The notes under the pieces are model-generated. The model saw nothing but the letters and a program-made list of their open reading frames with translations, made no database searches and was not told where the DNA came from. A stretch of DNA of 64,000 bases, taken from contig CM022949.1 in the NCBI GenBank assembly GCA_012931725.1, positions 57,927,035 through 57,991,034 on the forward strand, written 5' to 3'. The position numbers and the translations under genes were made by a program. This DNA is from Litsea cubeba (lineage: Eukaryota > Streptophyta > Magnoliopsida > Laurales > Lauraceae). Of this stretch, positions 34,191-46,707 are shown piece after piece (the first letter of the stretch is position 1; each line of letters begins with the position of its first letter).

Positions 34191-34204
34191 AGCTAGGGGG
34201 CAAT
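34191..34204 (+). other. Polypurine tract of element A
   Basis: AGCTAGGGGGCAAT immediately precedes the 3' LTR and is shared with B and C. Confidence 0.85.
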
Positions 34205-35100
34205 TGTGTGGGGAGATTTTCAAAGCTCCAGGATTGTGCTAATCACGGCTATAAGATGGGATTAAGCACTCCCACGTGCCATCCACGTGGCACGCAGACT
34301 CACCTCGGCTGCCGAGACAGAGGCCTCAGCCGAAACCAGACAGACCTTGGCTGCTAGCGCCGAGCTCGGCTACCAAGGGTCCACTTCGGCTAAAGAGCTT
34401 GACCTCGGCCAAAAGAGCCGGGGACCCCGGCCAAGGAGCCGGGACGGAAGCCGAAGCAAAGAAGAATCCCCGCTCGCGCCCCACGCCCGCCACATCGTCA
34501 GATACGTGGCAGAGTAGGGGCGCGAGCCAGTGGGACAGATGCGACATCAGCCGTCCATAATCTTCGCCAGATCGCTGACAGGGCAGCATCCAGCGGCTGT
34601 GGCCACATCAGGGCAAGGCCCGAGGATGGATCCGATGGAACCTCTACCGCCAATGGCCTCCAACAGGATTTGGCCCAACATGACATGCATTAAATGCAAT
34701 ATGGGCTGATCCGACTGGCATTTATTACTTTGTGGGCTGAAGTGGACCGCATATATTACTTTGTGGGCTGATAAGGACTTCCCTATCAAATCGTGGGACC
34801 CACTCCAAAATATCATCCAAGATATCCCCAAGAGTCCTCTATAAATAGGACTTCATTTCACATGAAAGGTACGCAACCCATACTAGAGAGTCGTTACTCT
34901 GCCTCTCTTCTTCCTCTCCTTCCTTTGTTCCAGTTCACTTACTGACTTAGGCATCGGAGAGCCTTGCACCGCCCAGGCCAGGGTCCTCTGACTGTTTCTT
35001 CTTCCCTTTCAGGCTTTGAGGCAGCAGATCATCTTCTTCTACTTGGATAAGTCCAATCAGGCCCCCCTATTATTGTGAGTCATAGTTTTCAGCACTTACA
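34205..35100 (+). mobile_element. 3' LTR of element A (896 bp)
   Basis: It starts TGTGTGGGGAGATTTTC and ends GCACTTACA, with TTTAC following. TATA is at 34839-34848. It differs from the 5' LTR by scattered substitutions and by losing one 11-bp G-box unit. Confidence 0.95.
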
Positions 35101-35105
35101 TTTAC

Positions 35106-35286
35106 AATCTTAGAATCTTCTTTCTTTTACATATTTGTAACGTCCCTTTGCCTTTCAAGCAATGAGGGGAGTACGAAGAAGGGAGAAGTTGACTACATAA
35201 CTTATTATTGATTGTCAATCAATGATTTCTAATCATCATCACCACTGATTTTGAAGTTCTAGCCTCAGAGATGTTGATCTAAGAAT
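35106..35286. other. Old intergenic DNA between elements A and B
   Basis: This 181-bp segment has no gene. Without A and B it would join 22753 directly to 46713, giving the pre-insertion locus. Confidence 0.7.
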
Positions 35287-35291
35287 GGCAC

Positions 35292-36049
35292 TGTGTGGGG
35301 ATGTTTTCTAAGATGCTGAGATCACCGTTTATCTTTAAATGGGTCGAGCTAGCCAATCTGGCCACAACACCAACCAGAGCACGCCTCGACATCGGCCGAT
35401 CCCGACCTCGGCTGACCCCGATCTCGGTACGAGCTGGGTCAAGATCGACCCCGATATATGTATTGGCCTCGGTCATGCATCTCGGTAGTCCTGCCCCGAA
35501 GTCGGCCTAGGCGGATATTGAAGGATCAAACTCCTATGTTAGCTCAATCATGTCGTGAACATACGATGGGACAATGGCCTTAAGCAAGTAGGGTTCCTGG
35601 GCGATCCATGCAGCCCATGATCTCTAACAGAACGGCATCCAGCGGCTGCCACAAAGCATGGTTCGATTGGACTAGCATTTAATGAAAGATGGGCTGACAG
35701 GACTGGCATTTAATGAAGCATGGGCCGAAGGACATTATCACTCAAGCACCAAATCCAATCATGAGGTCCTTCTTCACAAGTCAACTCCATCTCCTATAAA
35801 TACAGAATCCAACTGCACTCCAAGGTATGAGAAAAGGATACACTCTTACTCTGTCAAAATTCATCTTCATCCTTCGTTCAGTTCTCAAACTAACTTAGGC
35901 AAGGGAGAGCCTTGCGCTGCCTACAGCCAGGGTCCTCTGACCATTTCTTTCCTCCCCTTTCAGGTTCCCAAATAATCTCCCACCATCAAAGGAGTATTAA
36001 GCTCATTCAAATCCTCTTTATGAAGTACGTATCATTTTAGGCACTTACA
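35292..36049 (+). mobile_element. 5' LTR of element B (758 bp)
   Basis: It starts TGTGTGGGGATGTTTTC and ends AGGCACTTACA. TATA (CCTATAAATAC) is at 35793-35803. U3 has a short repeat with CATTTAATGAA and GATGGGC(T/C)GA at 35668-35725. It shares the first ~10 and last ~8 bases with the A family. Confidence 0.95.
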
Positions 36050-36051
36050 AT

Positions 36052-36069
36052 TGGCACCGTCTGTGGGGA
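36052..36069 (+). other. Primer binding site of element B
   Basis: TGGCACCGTCTGTGGGGA starts two bases after the LTR. It is similar to the element A site, with GCACC instead of GCGCC near the start. Confidence 0.7.
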
Positions 36070-36111
36070 GGTATTAACTCAAAACCTCCCTAAAAAACAT
36101 CCTTAAATACC

Positions 36112-37860
36112 ATGGCTCCCAAAGCCAAGAAAGGCAGAGGATCATCTATGAGACCACCACTACCTCCGTTTCCAGCAGAATTCGCTCCGACCGCTCCTCT
36201 TCAGGAGGGGCTCAGGGCGAGACCCGGCGTAATCGTCATCGAAGAATTCCCTAAGGGACACCATTTCGCCCGACTCACCGCCCGGGAGCCTCTGTCACCA
36301 TCCGTTTCGTTCTCAAAGGAGGCTACAGAGCCCTCCCGGCCAAACAAGCCTGATCAAGAGCGTCCTCGGAAGAACAAATCCATAGCAGCAAGCGGATCGC
36401 ACCATTCTTGTCACCAGACCCATGGTGACGATGACGATGGTGATTCTCTCCATGCCGAGATCAGGGCACAAAACCTTGCCCTTCAGGAGAAAGATAGATT
36501 GATTCAGCAGCTCCAATGGCAGCTTCAGCAGCAGCCTGTGCATAAAACAAAACCTGGGGCCCAACCTTTCAAAGGTAGGCCGACTCATCAGATTGAGCAC
36601 GACCTCAGGCAACACCTTGATCTCAAAAGGCAATGATGAGCTTAGGACGAAGGCTCCAGCAATAGCCACTCTAAGAGGAAGTCAGAGCCCTTGCTAGAAA
36701 GCAGAGAAGACCAAGAAGAATGGGTTGACAAGCTTGTCAGGCAGACTGTCCAACGCAGTATGGAAGTCGCCGGATTCGCTCGAGGTCACCTGGACTCTTA
36801 TGACTCCGGCGATCACGGCGCATCCCCCTTTTCTCAAGAGATAAAAGAGTATCCCCTGCCTGAGAGATTCAGCGTCCCGAGATTCGTCCACTATGACGGT
36901 ATCTCGGACCCAGCAGCCCACCTCCGGCATTTCACCTAGAAGATGTCAGTGTGGGGTGATGTTGGCCACTTGAATTGCTGAGTCTTTTCTTCGAGTTTGG
37001 GAGACCTTCCCTTAAATGGTTTTGCAGTCTCCCAGAAGAATCGATTTCGAGCTGGCGATAATTACGGAGCTCCTTCCTGGGAAAGTTTCTGGCGCACCGG
37101 GTCATCCCGAAGACCGATAACGAGATCATGGCCCTCAAAATGAGGTGGAATGAGAGTGTCACTCAGTTCGCCAAGAGGTTCTAGACGGTCTACAGCCAGA
37201 TCGAGAACTCCAACGGCGAAGTGGTGATTAGATCTTTCCAGCAAGCCATGCTTCCAGGCAATGATCTCCGGAAAGAGTTGGTGGGGAATCCAGTAGCCTC
37301 GGTATAAGCATTAATGGCCAGGGTAAACAAATACATTACACAGGAGGAGGACGAGGTTAGGACCAATGAGAGCTTCGGCGTCTCTAAATCCTCCAAAGGC
37401 CAGTTCAAGCCCGAGACCCGACTTGACAGCCGAACCTCTAGGCATGAGGATTGAGCACCCCGGCATGACGATCGTTCCTCCAAGAAGTCCTTCTCCAAGA
37501 AGGAGAGGAAGGCATTTCAAAGGGAACAGTCGAACCGAAACTGGACATCACCCAGCTCGACAGCAGTCTCAACACCCAGCGCGGGAGGCGACAAGAAGTA
37601 CAGGTCGACCATCTATACAGTCTTCGCAGAGCCACTCCATAAGATCTTTAACAAGATCAAGGACAAGTCGCACTTCAGTTGGCCACAGCCTATGACGAGC
37701 TACCCCGCCTCCCGTGACCAGAGTAAGTTATGTGCCTACCATAAGCAGAATGGGCACAGGACCGAGAATTTTTATTCCCTCAAAACACAACTTGAGAAGC
37801 TCGATAAGGACGGGCACCTAAAGGAGTATGTGTAGAGAGGAGGGAACGTGAACAGTAACT
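36112..37860 (+). pseudogene. gag: Gag of element B
   Basis: The ATG at 36112 starts MAPKAKKGRGSS, and the frame runs to a TGA at 36634. The core is seen further on: LPERFSVPRFVHYDGISDPA at about 36856-36915. The zinc knuckle region reads CAYHKQNGHRTENF, with the last Cys of CX2HX4HX4C changed to Phe. Stops include TAG near 36938, TAA near 37057, TAG at 37182 and TGA near 37455. Several correspond to sense codons in A. It is not functional. Confidence 0.82.
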
Positions 37861-37999
37861 GAGCTCAACGCCAGGATGACCAGGATCATTCCAGTGACGA
37901 GTCGGAAAAAATTATCAATGTTATCCACCTGGCCCCCATACCCAAGGGGAGTAACCAGGCCCATGCCAAGGCCAGGAGGGCTTCACACGGCAAACATGT

Positions 38000-40050
38000 G
38001 ATGACGGCCGAGCTCGGACCACAATCCAAGAAAGCTCGGAAGGAGAAGGCCATAATCTATTTTTCGGAGGAAGACTTGGAAGTAGTCCAGTTCCCCCATA
38101 ACGATCCGCTGATCGTCACTCTGAAGCTCAAGAACTTTAAAGTTCAAAGGATTCTCGTCGACCTCGGCAGCTCATCCAAGATCCTCTACTTCGAATGCTT
38201 CAAAAGAATGGGCCTCGGTGAGAAAGATCTACAAGAGGCACGAAGCCCTCTGATTGGCTTCAGTGCCAAGCCAGTCTATCCTAAGGGGAAGATCTCCCTT
38301 AAAGTCCAGATTAAAGGCGCCACCGTGACAGCCGACTTCCTCATGGTTGATGCACCGTCCCTATACAATGCAATAATGGGGAGAAACTGGTTGCACATCC
38401 TAGGGGCAGTTCCTTCCACCTACCACCAGAAGCTCAAATTCCCCTTCGAGGGCAAGGATGGAAGAGTGAGGGTGGTCACAGTCAAAGTCGACCAACAGGC
38501 AGCCAAGCATTGTTTGATGGCCGTCGTACCTGGTGAACAAGAGCCAAAGCAAGTACATATGGCTGAACTGGATAAGGTCAGCCGAGATCCCAAGAAGAAG
38601 AGCATCGAAGACTTGACTGCAGTCAGGATCGACCCCCTCGACCCTGAAAGATTCTTCTTGCTGGGAAGCCAGATCGCTGAGCAAGAATAAGCTGAGCTCG
38701 TGAACTTCCTTTTGCAAAACAAAGAAATCTTCACTTGGACGCCGTTCGAGATGCCTAGCATCGACCCCGAGGTCATGTGCCACAAGCTTAGCATGGATCC
38801 CAAGCACAAACCAGTGATGCAGAAGGCTTATAGGACGGGCGTGCCGCAGACAGAGGCAGTGGTCGAGGAGGTCAAAAACTTGTTGGAAGCCAAGGCAATT
38901 AGAGAGGTCAAGTATCCGGTATGGTTGGCAAACACAGTGGTCGTCAGAAAGAAAATCGGGAAGTGGAGGGTCTGCGTCAACTTTACGGACCTCAACAAGG
39001 CCTGCCCTAAGGACAGTTTTCCACTCTCAAAGATCAATCAAATGATCGACGCCACTGCCGGGCATGACAGGATGAGTTTTCTGGACGCCTATAGAGGATA
39101 TCATCAGATCCCAATGTATGGGCCCGATGAAGAGAAAATGGCGTTCATAACTCCCAGGGGCATCTACTGCTACAAAGTGATGCCCTTCGGGTTAAAAAAC
39201 GCAGGAACAACCTACCAGAGGTTGGTGACCAAGATGTTTCAGACCCAGCTCGGCAAGATGATAGAGGTCTACATTGACGATATGGTCGTCAAGACTAAAC
39301 GGTCCCAAGACCACTTGGCCGACCTAAGTCAGGTGTTTGACATCCTCTGACAGTTTCAGCTAAAACTCAACGCCTCCAAGTGCGCATTCGGCGTCGGCTC
39401 CGGCAAATTCCTTGGAAGCCTAGTCACTAGAAGAGGGATTGAAGCCAATCCGGACCAGATCTCGGTAATCCTAGCGGTACGGAGTCCAACCACGACGAAA
39501 CAGGTTCAGAAGCTCACCGGCATGGTTGCCACGCTCAACCGCTTCATCAGCCGATCTTCGGAAAAGTGCAGACCATTTTTTCAGCTCCTAAAGAAAGTCC
39601 TGAAGTTCGAATGGACTCCGGACTGCGATGAGGCCCTACAAAGGCTGAAAACCTACCTCTCCTCGCCTCCCCTGCTCTCGACCCCAAGGCAGGGATAGGT
39701 ACTCAATTTATACCTGGCAGTCTCAGATCATGCATTGAGCTCGGTTCTCATCAGAGAGGAGGATAACCAATAGCGGCCAATCTACTACACGAGCAGGATC
39801 ATGCTCGATGCCGAGACCCATTACTCTTCATTAGAAAAGCTCGTATTAGCGCTCGTCAGCGCTTCTCGCAAGCTCTCCCACTACTTTCAAACCTTTATCA
39901 TCATGGTCGTAACAGCATATCCGCTCAAGTCCATCTTCAAGAAAGCAGATTTCTCTGGCAGAATCTCACGTTGGGCCGTCGAGTTGGTATAATACGACAT
40001 CCAGTACCAACCTAGGACGGCGGTCAAAGCACAAGTCTTGGCAGATTTCA
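38000..40050 (+). pseudogene. pol: Pol of element B: protease, RT, RNase H
   Basis: The protease has LVDLGSSSKILYF (about 38155-38190). RT has TVVVRKKIGKWRVCVNFTDL, DAYRGYHQIPM, VMPFGLKNAGTTYQR and YIDD at 39270-39281. RNase H follows with RPIYYTSRIMLDAETHY-like sequence interrupted by stops, and ends near LADFIVEF at about 40060. Stops: TAA 38687, TGA about 39347, TAG about 39696, TAG about 39771, TAA about 39989. Comparison with A suggests that several were Gln or Arg codons. Confidence 0.88.
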
Positions 40051-40154
40051 TTGTGGAGTTCATTTCACCGAGTTCGGTGCCGACCTCGCTTGAAGCTGAA
40101 CTAAGGGGCAACAAGCATGAGGACGAAGTCACGAAGACCGAACTGTTCCTTGCT

Positions 40155-40545
40155 TCAGCCTGGAAGGTCTTCGTCGATGGATCTTCTACCTCCAAGAGGG
40201 CTGGTGACGGCATAGTCCTTCAATCTATAGAGGGACTGGTCATCGAGCAGGCCCTAACACTAGACTTCAAAGCGTCAAATAATGAGGCGGAGTACGAGGC
40301 CCTCATAGCAGGGCTGAATAGTGCTAAAATCTTCGGAGCTCAGCAACTTATGGTTTTCAGTGATTCACAGTTGATAACAAGTCAGCTCACTGGAGACTAT
40401 CAGGCTCGCGACGAACGGATGGTAGCCTATTTAACCCTCGCAAAAAAAACTCCTCTCCCAATTCCAAGACGCAAAAGTCAAACAGATCAGTAGAGATTCT
40501 AATTCTCACGTTGACGCCTTCGTCGGCCTGGCTTCAGCGGTGGAG
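40155..40545 (+). pseudogene. Extra archaeal-type RNase H of element B
   Basis: VFVDGSSTSKRAGDGIVLQ, NNEAEYEALIAGLNSAK and VFSDSQLITSQLTGDYQ mirror the element A domain. A frameshift in the A run near 40441-40448 and a stop near 40490 break it. Confidence 0.72.
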
Positions 40546-40749
40546 GCTGGGAGAAAAAGAATTGTCGAAGTGGAATCGCTTGGAACACCGAGCATAGAGC
40601 TTCCGCCGCCTCGGCAAATACTGTGTGCCGACCTCGGTCCAAGTTGGATGGATCCGATCATTGCTTTCATCAAAGACGATCGACTTCCAGAAGATAAGAG
40701 CGAGGCTCACAGAATCAGGCTCAAGGCAGCTCGTTTTGGCTGAGCCCAG

Positions 40750-42481
40750 AAGGCAAACTCAGGAAATCCTTCACCTGCCCCTACCTTCAGTGCGTGCACT
40801 CGGACAAGGTACAAAATTCCCTCTACGAGATACATGAAGGAATCTGCGGAAGCCATATCGGGGGATGATCACTGGCATACCGGGCCATCAGCCAAGGATA
40901 CTGGTGGCCGTACAAGCAGAGAGACGCGCAGATATACGCCAAGAAGTGTGAAAAATGCCAAAGATTCTCACACTCGCTCCATCAACCGGCACAAGACCTG
41001 AGCCCGCTATCCTGCCCTTAGCCCTTCGCCCAATGGGGATTGGATATTGTGGGACCTCTCCACCGAGCCCCAGGGAATAAGAGGTGGCTGATGATAGCAA
41101 CCGACTACTTCACCAATTGGATTGAGGCGGAAGCGTTGTCCTCCATCACCGAGCGTGACTCAAAGAGATTCGTCTGGAAGAACATCATCACAAGGTTTGG
41201 AATTCCACGAGCATTGGTTTCGGACAACGGGACCCAGTTAGACTCCAACCTTTTCAGAAACTTCTGCCAGGAGCTCCGTATCAAAAATCATTATTCCACC
41301 CCAGCATACCCATAAAGTAATGGTCAAGCCGAGATCTCCAGCGAGGTGGTACTCGACGGACTCAAGAAAAGGCTCGACCAAGCCAAAGGAAGATGGGTGG
41401 AAGGACTGCCAAGTGTTCTCTGGGCGTACAGGACGACTCCAAGGCGCTCCACCTAGGCAACGCCTTTTTCTCTCGCCTATGGCATCGAGGCCGTGATCCC
41501 ACTTGAGGTCGGCCTCCCGACCTTGAGATCGGAGCTCTTTGACCAAGGCCAGAACGACATGAACTTGACTCGAGAATTAGACCTAGCCGAAGAACGCAGA
41601 GAAGCAGCAGCCATCCGCCTGGCTGTAGAGGTGGAAAAATATGATCCGACCCGCCAACCCGATCCGACCCGACCCGACCCGCGTATTACCCGCTTAACCC
41701 GACCCGTTTAATAGGCGGGTCAGTCACGAGTCAAGTATTCATGACTCGCCATTAAGTTGGTCGGGTTAGGGTTGACCCGCTTAACCCGCATAACCCACTT
41801 ATTTAAGCTAAAATTGAATTTGATTATTTTAATGCATAGGCTAAAAAAAAATAAATGGACCTTAACCAATTCAACCCCACGCTTTTTATTAATGGAAAGC
41901 AAGGTAATGCACATCAAATGATTGTTGATATGCGATTAGACCAAATTTGATCTTAAAAGTCAGTTTTGGTCAAGCATGGAACCATAGTTGAGTCGATTTA
42001 TTTACTAGATGGATGTGGGTTATGCGGGTCGACCTGACCCGTATAACCCGCAATGGTTATGCGGGTTAAGCGGGTCGGGTCAGGTTGACCCATGGTGGGT
42101 GCAGGTTAGGGGTTTCTGACCCGTTTAATAAACGGGTCGGATGCGGGTTAGACTTGTTTAACCCATTTAATAAATGGGTCCGACCCATTTAGTACAACCC
42201 GACCTGATTGCCACCTCTACCTGGCTGCCTATCAGCAACAGTTGGCCAGGGGCTATAACTAGAGAGTCAAGGAAAGGAGATTCTCAGTTGGAGAGCTCGT
42301 CTTAAAGAAGTCCTTTCCTCAGGACAAAGACCCGAACCATGGTAAACTGGCACCTAACTGGCACGGACCATTCAAGGTCATCTCGGTCTGCGGTCGATCA
42401 GCATACAAACTTGAGGACATGGGTGGTAAACAGTTACCCCGGCTGTGGAACGCAACACACCTTAAGAAGTTCTATTTCTAA
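40750..42481 (+). pseudogene. Integrase of element B, split by a MITE
   Basis: The zinc part retains both Cys (KKCEKCQRF). The core has GLDIVGPL (41040), VSDNGTQL (about 41217) and SNGQAE (about 41317-41335). After AAIRLA at 41622 the coding sequence is interrupted by the MITE and resumes at 42220 with AYQQQLARGYN. The tail ends HLKKFYF with TAA at 42479-42481. Further stops: TGA about 40866, TAG about 41020, TAA about 41312, TAG about 41455, TAG about 42260. Confidence 0.85.
41626..42219. mobile_element. Non-autonomous hAT MITE (594 bp) in element B
   Basis: The ends are TAGAGGTGG at 41626 and CCACCTCTA at 42211-42219, inverted repeats. The 8-bp target duplication CCTGGCTG lies at 41618-41625 and 42220-42227. 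Eight-base duplications with TAG-start ends point to the hAT superfamily. Both subterminal regions are packed with ACCCG/CGGGT motifs. There is no transposase. It interrupts the integrase C-terminal coding sequence and is therefore younger than element B. Confidence 0.92.
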
Positions 42482-42559
42482 AATATAATCAAATTTCGAG
42501 ATCAATAAAAATAGAGTCTTCTGTCCCTCTCATTTCTCTCCAAAGAAATATAATTCCCT

Positions 42560-43165
42560 AGCAAACACCAAAGTGAACGCCTCCAACACGCCAATGGCAA
42601 CGAGCCAAAGGGTCATCTCCATTTCGTGCCGTGCGAGCATCTCGGCATCCAAGCCAGATTGCCGGCACGCCCCTGGCAACGAGCCAGGGGGTCATTTCCA
42701 TTTCGTGCTGTGCGAGCATCTCGCCAACTAGGCCAGATTGTCGGCACGCCCCTGGCAACGAGCCAGGGGGTTGTCTCCATTTCGTGCTGTGCGAGCATCT
42801 CGGCATCTAGGCCAGATTGCTGGCACGCTCCTGGCAACGAGCCAGGGGGTCATCTCCATTTCGTGTTGTGCGAGCATCTCGGCACCCAGGCCAGATTGCC
42901 GGCACGCCCCTGGCAACGAGCCAGGGGGTCACATCTATTTCGTGCTGTGCGAGCATCTCGGCACCCAGGCCAGATTGCCGGCATGCCCCCGGCAACGAGC
43001 CAGGGGGTCATCTCCATTTCGTGCTGTGCGAACATCTCGGCACCCAGGCCAGATTGCTGGCACGCCCTTGGCAATAAGCCAGGGGGTCATCTCCATTTCG
43101 TACTGTGCGAGCATCTCGGCACCCAGGCAAGATTGCCGGCACGCCCCTGGCGGCTAGCCAGAGGG
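42560..43165. repeat. Element B tandem array: 79-bp unit, about 7 copies
   Basis: GTCATCTCCATTTCGTGC and variants start near 42612, 42691 and 42770 and continue at 79-bp spacing. The units contain GCGAGCATCTCGGCA and GGCAACGAGCCAGGGGG. The period equals that of element C, but the sequences are unrelated. Frames running through in all phases are repeat artefacts. Confidence 0.93.
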
Positions 43166-43439
43166 TCGTCCGTTATACCCTAGCTGCGAACAAACTCGCT
43201 ATGCTAGGTCTCAATCGCCAGACCTACCTCGCACACTTGCACAACTATAAGAAACTAAGTACATGCATAAGAGGATGAGGAATGAAAGGCAAAATCAATT
43301 GCATTCGATGGTGATCGTCTTAAATCAGCGTTCATTACACAGAAACCAAGAGATACAATCTACAAGCCAAGGTACATTCAATAAAATGAAGGTTAGATTG
43401 CAAAAAGAAAAGGCAAGCCTCAAGGAGCCGCATCAGTAT

Positions 43440-45452
43440 TGGCCTCTTGAGGGCTGGACACCTCAGCACCAGTTGCAGCCTGGGGCACTGCCTCAGACAA
43501 GGAAGGAGACGCCGGGACATTTTGCTGGACCTCGGGAGCGGGGGCAGGGCTTGGCTCAGGTCACGAGCTAGGGAGCTTTGGCAGATTCTGATAGATGGAG
43601 TGGTCATGAGGGACTCCATATTCCTTCAGCGCAGTACGGCAGCCGAGCTCAAATAGCTGAGGGGTGAGGGCATCAATCTGAGCGTCGTACTCTTTCGTCG
43701 CCTAATCCATCCCATCCTGGAATGACGTAAGAACTCGGGACTGCATCAAGGCTTCGAGATCAGATTTCTGCTTCAGCGCGCCCTCGAGCTCGGCCTTCTG
43801 TTTTGCCAGCTCAACTCTAGCTCTTTTGCTATTTTCTCCTTCTTCGTAGCCGCCCCCCTCAGCATCCGGCCTTCGGTCGTGAGCCTGATAATTTCTCCCA
43901 TTGCCGTATCCAGTTCCGCGACAAGGTTGACGTTTCGCCCTTTCTCTAGGCTCTGCTCCTCCTCGCCCACCTTCAAAGCCGTCCCGAGCTTCTCCTTCTC
44001 GGCCTCAAGATACCCACCAAAATCTTCGACTGGAGTAACGAGAACATCAACCCCTGATCATCGACCTTCCTGTGCTTTTCCATGTTGCAAGGAAGGGCGC
44101 AAGCCTTGGCCAGTGCCGCGATGACCAGAGAGTTGCTAGACAGCTGGTCCTCTACACTTAAAGGCTTCCTGACTCTTGTCTCTAGACTCGACATCCAGGT
44201 AGCTGGCTCACAAGGCTGAGATCCCGAGGCCAACCCTTGCTCAAGGGGCCTAGTGGTTTTGGGCCTCTTTTCAGGAGGAGCCTTGTCCTTCGGCGTCTGC
44301 CGGGACTCAGAACCATGAACCTCCACCCCGGTCCTCTTCAGTGAGGGAGGCCTCTCCCTCGCAGTGTCGCCAGAGCGCTGCCGAGCTCGATCACTCGGAA
44401 CGTTGGCAGGGGACGGAGAACCTCCGGTAGTAGGAGCTGAAGAACCCCTTGTGAGGTTTGGTGCCGGTGTAGTAGCAAGAGGCACGGAAGAGCGTCGGCC
44501 AGGGAAAAATTTGACCGCCAAGTTCTTTGTCTTCAACAATGGTCGGTTTTCCTCCATATCTCTTCCTGAGACGAGTAAGCTTCGATGACCTATAGCAGGT
44601 CGGCAGCCCTTGGCTCGGCGAGTGACGTCGACGCCTTGGTACCTGAAACTCGCCGACGCTCGACGTCTATCAAGGCAACTTCCGGTTCGCTCCTCCTGAG
44701 ATGGGTGAGGTATCTCGGCGTGTAACTCAAAAGGGCCCAGGCAGCCCGACTAGAGTGACCTCGATAATTTCACACTTGTTCAACCAAGCAGCGTTTCTCC
44801 TCCAATCATCTATCGCTGCCTGCCTCCTCCTCTGGTCAGCCTCTGCACAATCGAGGAAAGAAATGTTAGCTCGGCACAATAGTAAGAAAATTAAATTTTA
44901 TCAAGTTCGGCATTTACTTGGAGGGGTCTCGAAGCGACGAGGGACCACGAATGACCTCGCCTCAATCGTCCGGAACTCGTAGTTCCCAGAGATGAACAAA
45001 CGATCGTCCCCGGCATGTCTGTATTAGTCTTCCAATTCGTTGACGAAGGCGTGCTGTTTCGGCTTCACCCGGAGGTAATAACAGTCGTTGTCCCCCACGG
45101 ACTTACATAGGTCATAAACGTCCTCTATATCATGGACACCTAAATCGGTACCGAGAATCCTGTTGAGCTCAGTGGTGCCCATTATTATCTTAAAACCATT
45201 AGGCAGCAGTTGACAGGGGCAAAGGTTCCACGCTGCCAAACAGTCCCTAAGAAGAGGATTAATGGGAAACCTAACCCCGCCTTCAACTATCGAAACTAAG
45301 GGGAACGGTGTCCAGCCGTCACGGTAAGAATAACCGTTGAAAGGGACCTCCCGGCTGTCATGGTTGGTATGGACATCTTCTAGAATATTGTACACCCCTC
45401 TGAACCAAGTCATGGCTGATTGGGTTTTCAGCAATTGCCTATAAGCCCCCAT
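43440..45452 (-). pseudogene. Antisense gene of element B (aORF), spliced
   Basis: I prefer the start at 45452 (MGAYRQLLK), just after a likely leader. Exon 1 runs to 44918 and contains GGVRFPINPLLRDCL, PCQLLPNGFKIIMGTTELNR and LGVHDIEDVYDLCKS. A TAA at about 45024 interrupts it. The intron at 44843-44917 has GT/AG ends and the same place as in A and C. Exon 2 (from 44842) has a Ser/Pro/Arg-rich region and the block SVEDQLSSNSLVIAALAKAC. The 3' part is a degraded coiled coil and tail. It is clearly related to A and C but more diverged. Confidence 0.65.
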
Positions 45453-45647
45453 TATCCTATAAAAGAAACTAGGAAAGAAGAAAACCCTAAACGCAAGGAG
45501 CAGAAACCCTAGGGGGATAAAAGCACTCACAGAAGAAGGAGGACGCACCAGACTCCGAACTCAGACTTCCCGGGAATGGAAGACTTCTCCTCTCTTGCTG
45601 TAGCAGGCTCTCTGAAATGAAAATGCAAGAAGAGGGAGGGCGGGCAA

Positions 45648-45660
45648 CCCTACTTATAGC
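45648..45660 (-). promoter_or_regulatory. TATA box of the element B antisense gene
   Basis: The minus strand reads GCTATAAGTAGGG, 196 bp upstream of the ATG at 45452. It is slightly weaker than in A and C. Confidence 0.55.
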
Positions 45661-45933
45661 AGCAGGAACCGCCTTCCAAATAGCGCCGTTTCGGATTTCA
45701 AAAAACATCACATCAGAACTGCGCGCCCCACTCCGAATTGACAAGACAACCAATCGCATGATGACACGTGGTGCCGCCAGCACGACTTTCATGATGATTT
45801 AAACACGGCATTTAAGTGCCACGAGTAGGTGAAGCGGCATCCAATCAGACACCAGCAGACAGGAACAGAGATAAGAAGCTATCCCACGAAATCCTCACCA
45901 AATAGCTCCGGACCTTAAAGAGGCTAGAGGTCA

Positions 45934-45949
45934 GAAGCTAGGGGGCAAT
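45934..45949 (+). other. Polypurine tract of element B
   Basis: GAAGCTAGGGGGCAAT lies directly before the 3' LTR, the same as in A and C. Confidence 0.8.
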
Positions 45950-46707
45950 TGTGTGGGGATGTTTTCTAAGATGGCGAGATCACCATTTATCTTTAAATGG
46001 GTTGAGCTAGCCAATCTGGCCACAACACCAACCAGAGCACGCCTCGACATTGGCTGATCCCGACCTCGGCTGACCCTGATCTCGGTACCGAGCCGGGTCA
46101 AGATCGAGCCCGATATATGTATTGGCCTCGGTCATGCATCTTGGTAGTCCTGCCCCGAAGTCAGCCTAGGCGGATATTGAAGGATCAAACTCCTATGTTA
46201 GCTCAATCATGTCATGAACATACGATGGGACAAGGGCTTAAGCAAGTAGGGTTCCTGGGCGATCCATGCCGCCTGTGATCTCTGACAGAATGGCATCCAG
46301 CGGCTGCCACAAAGCATGGTTCGATTAGACTAGCATTTAATGAAAGATGGGCCGACAGGACTAGTATTTAATGAAAGATGGGCCGAAGGAAATTATCACT
46401 TAAGCACCAAATCCAATCATGAGGCCCTTCTTCACAAGTCAACTCCATCTCCTATAAATACAGAATCCAACTGCACTCCAAGGTATGAGAAAAGGATACA
46501 CTCTTACTCTGTCAAAATTCATCTTCATCCTTCGTTCAGTTCTCAAACTAACTTAGGCATCGGAGAGCCTTGCGCCGCCTGTAGCTAGGGTCCTCTGACC
46601 ATTTCTTTCCTCCCCTTTCAGGTTCCCAGATAATTTCCCACCATCAAAGTAGTATTAAGCTCGTTCAAATCCTATTTATTAAGTCTGTATCATTTTAGGC
46701 ACTTACA
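45950..46707 (+). mobile_element. 3' LTR of element B (758 bp)
   Basis: Same length as the 5' LTR, with scattered substitutions. It ends AGGCACTTACA and is followed by the GGCAC duplication. TATA is at about 46451-46461. Confidence 0.95.

Larger units (their letters stand above)
22749..35105 (+). mobile_element. Element A: complete Tat-like gypsy retrotransposon
   Basis: TTTAC at 22749-22753 and 35101-35105 is the 5-bp target duplication around a 12,347-bp element (22754-35100). Order: 5' LTR, PBS, gag, protease, RT-RNase H, extra archaeal-type RNase H, integrase, tandem array, antisense gene, PPT, 3' LTR. The extra RNase H and the antisense gene in the 3' region fit the Tat lineage. Gag-pol has one frame from 24203 to about 29450, with a few stops and small frameshifts, so it is now inactive. 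The two LTRs differ at scattered sites, so it is not a very recent insertion. Confidence 0.93.

Noticed and set aside
42626..43183. Several overlapping frames of 60-185 codons on both strands
   Set aside because: They run through the 79-bp tandem array, whose lack of stops in several phases gives repeating Arg/Ala/Pro peptides. They are not genes.
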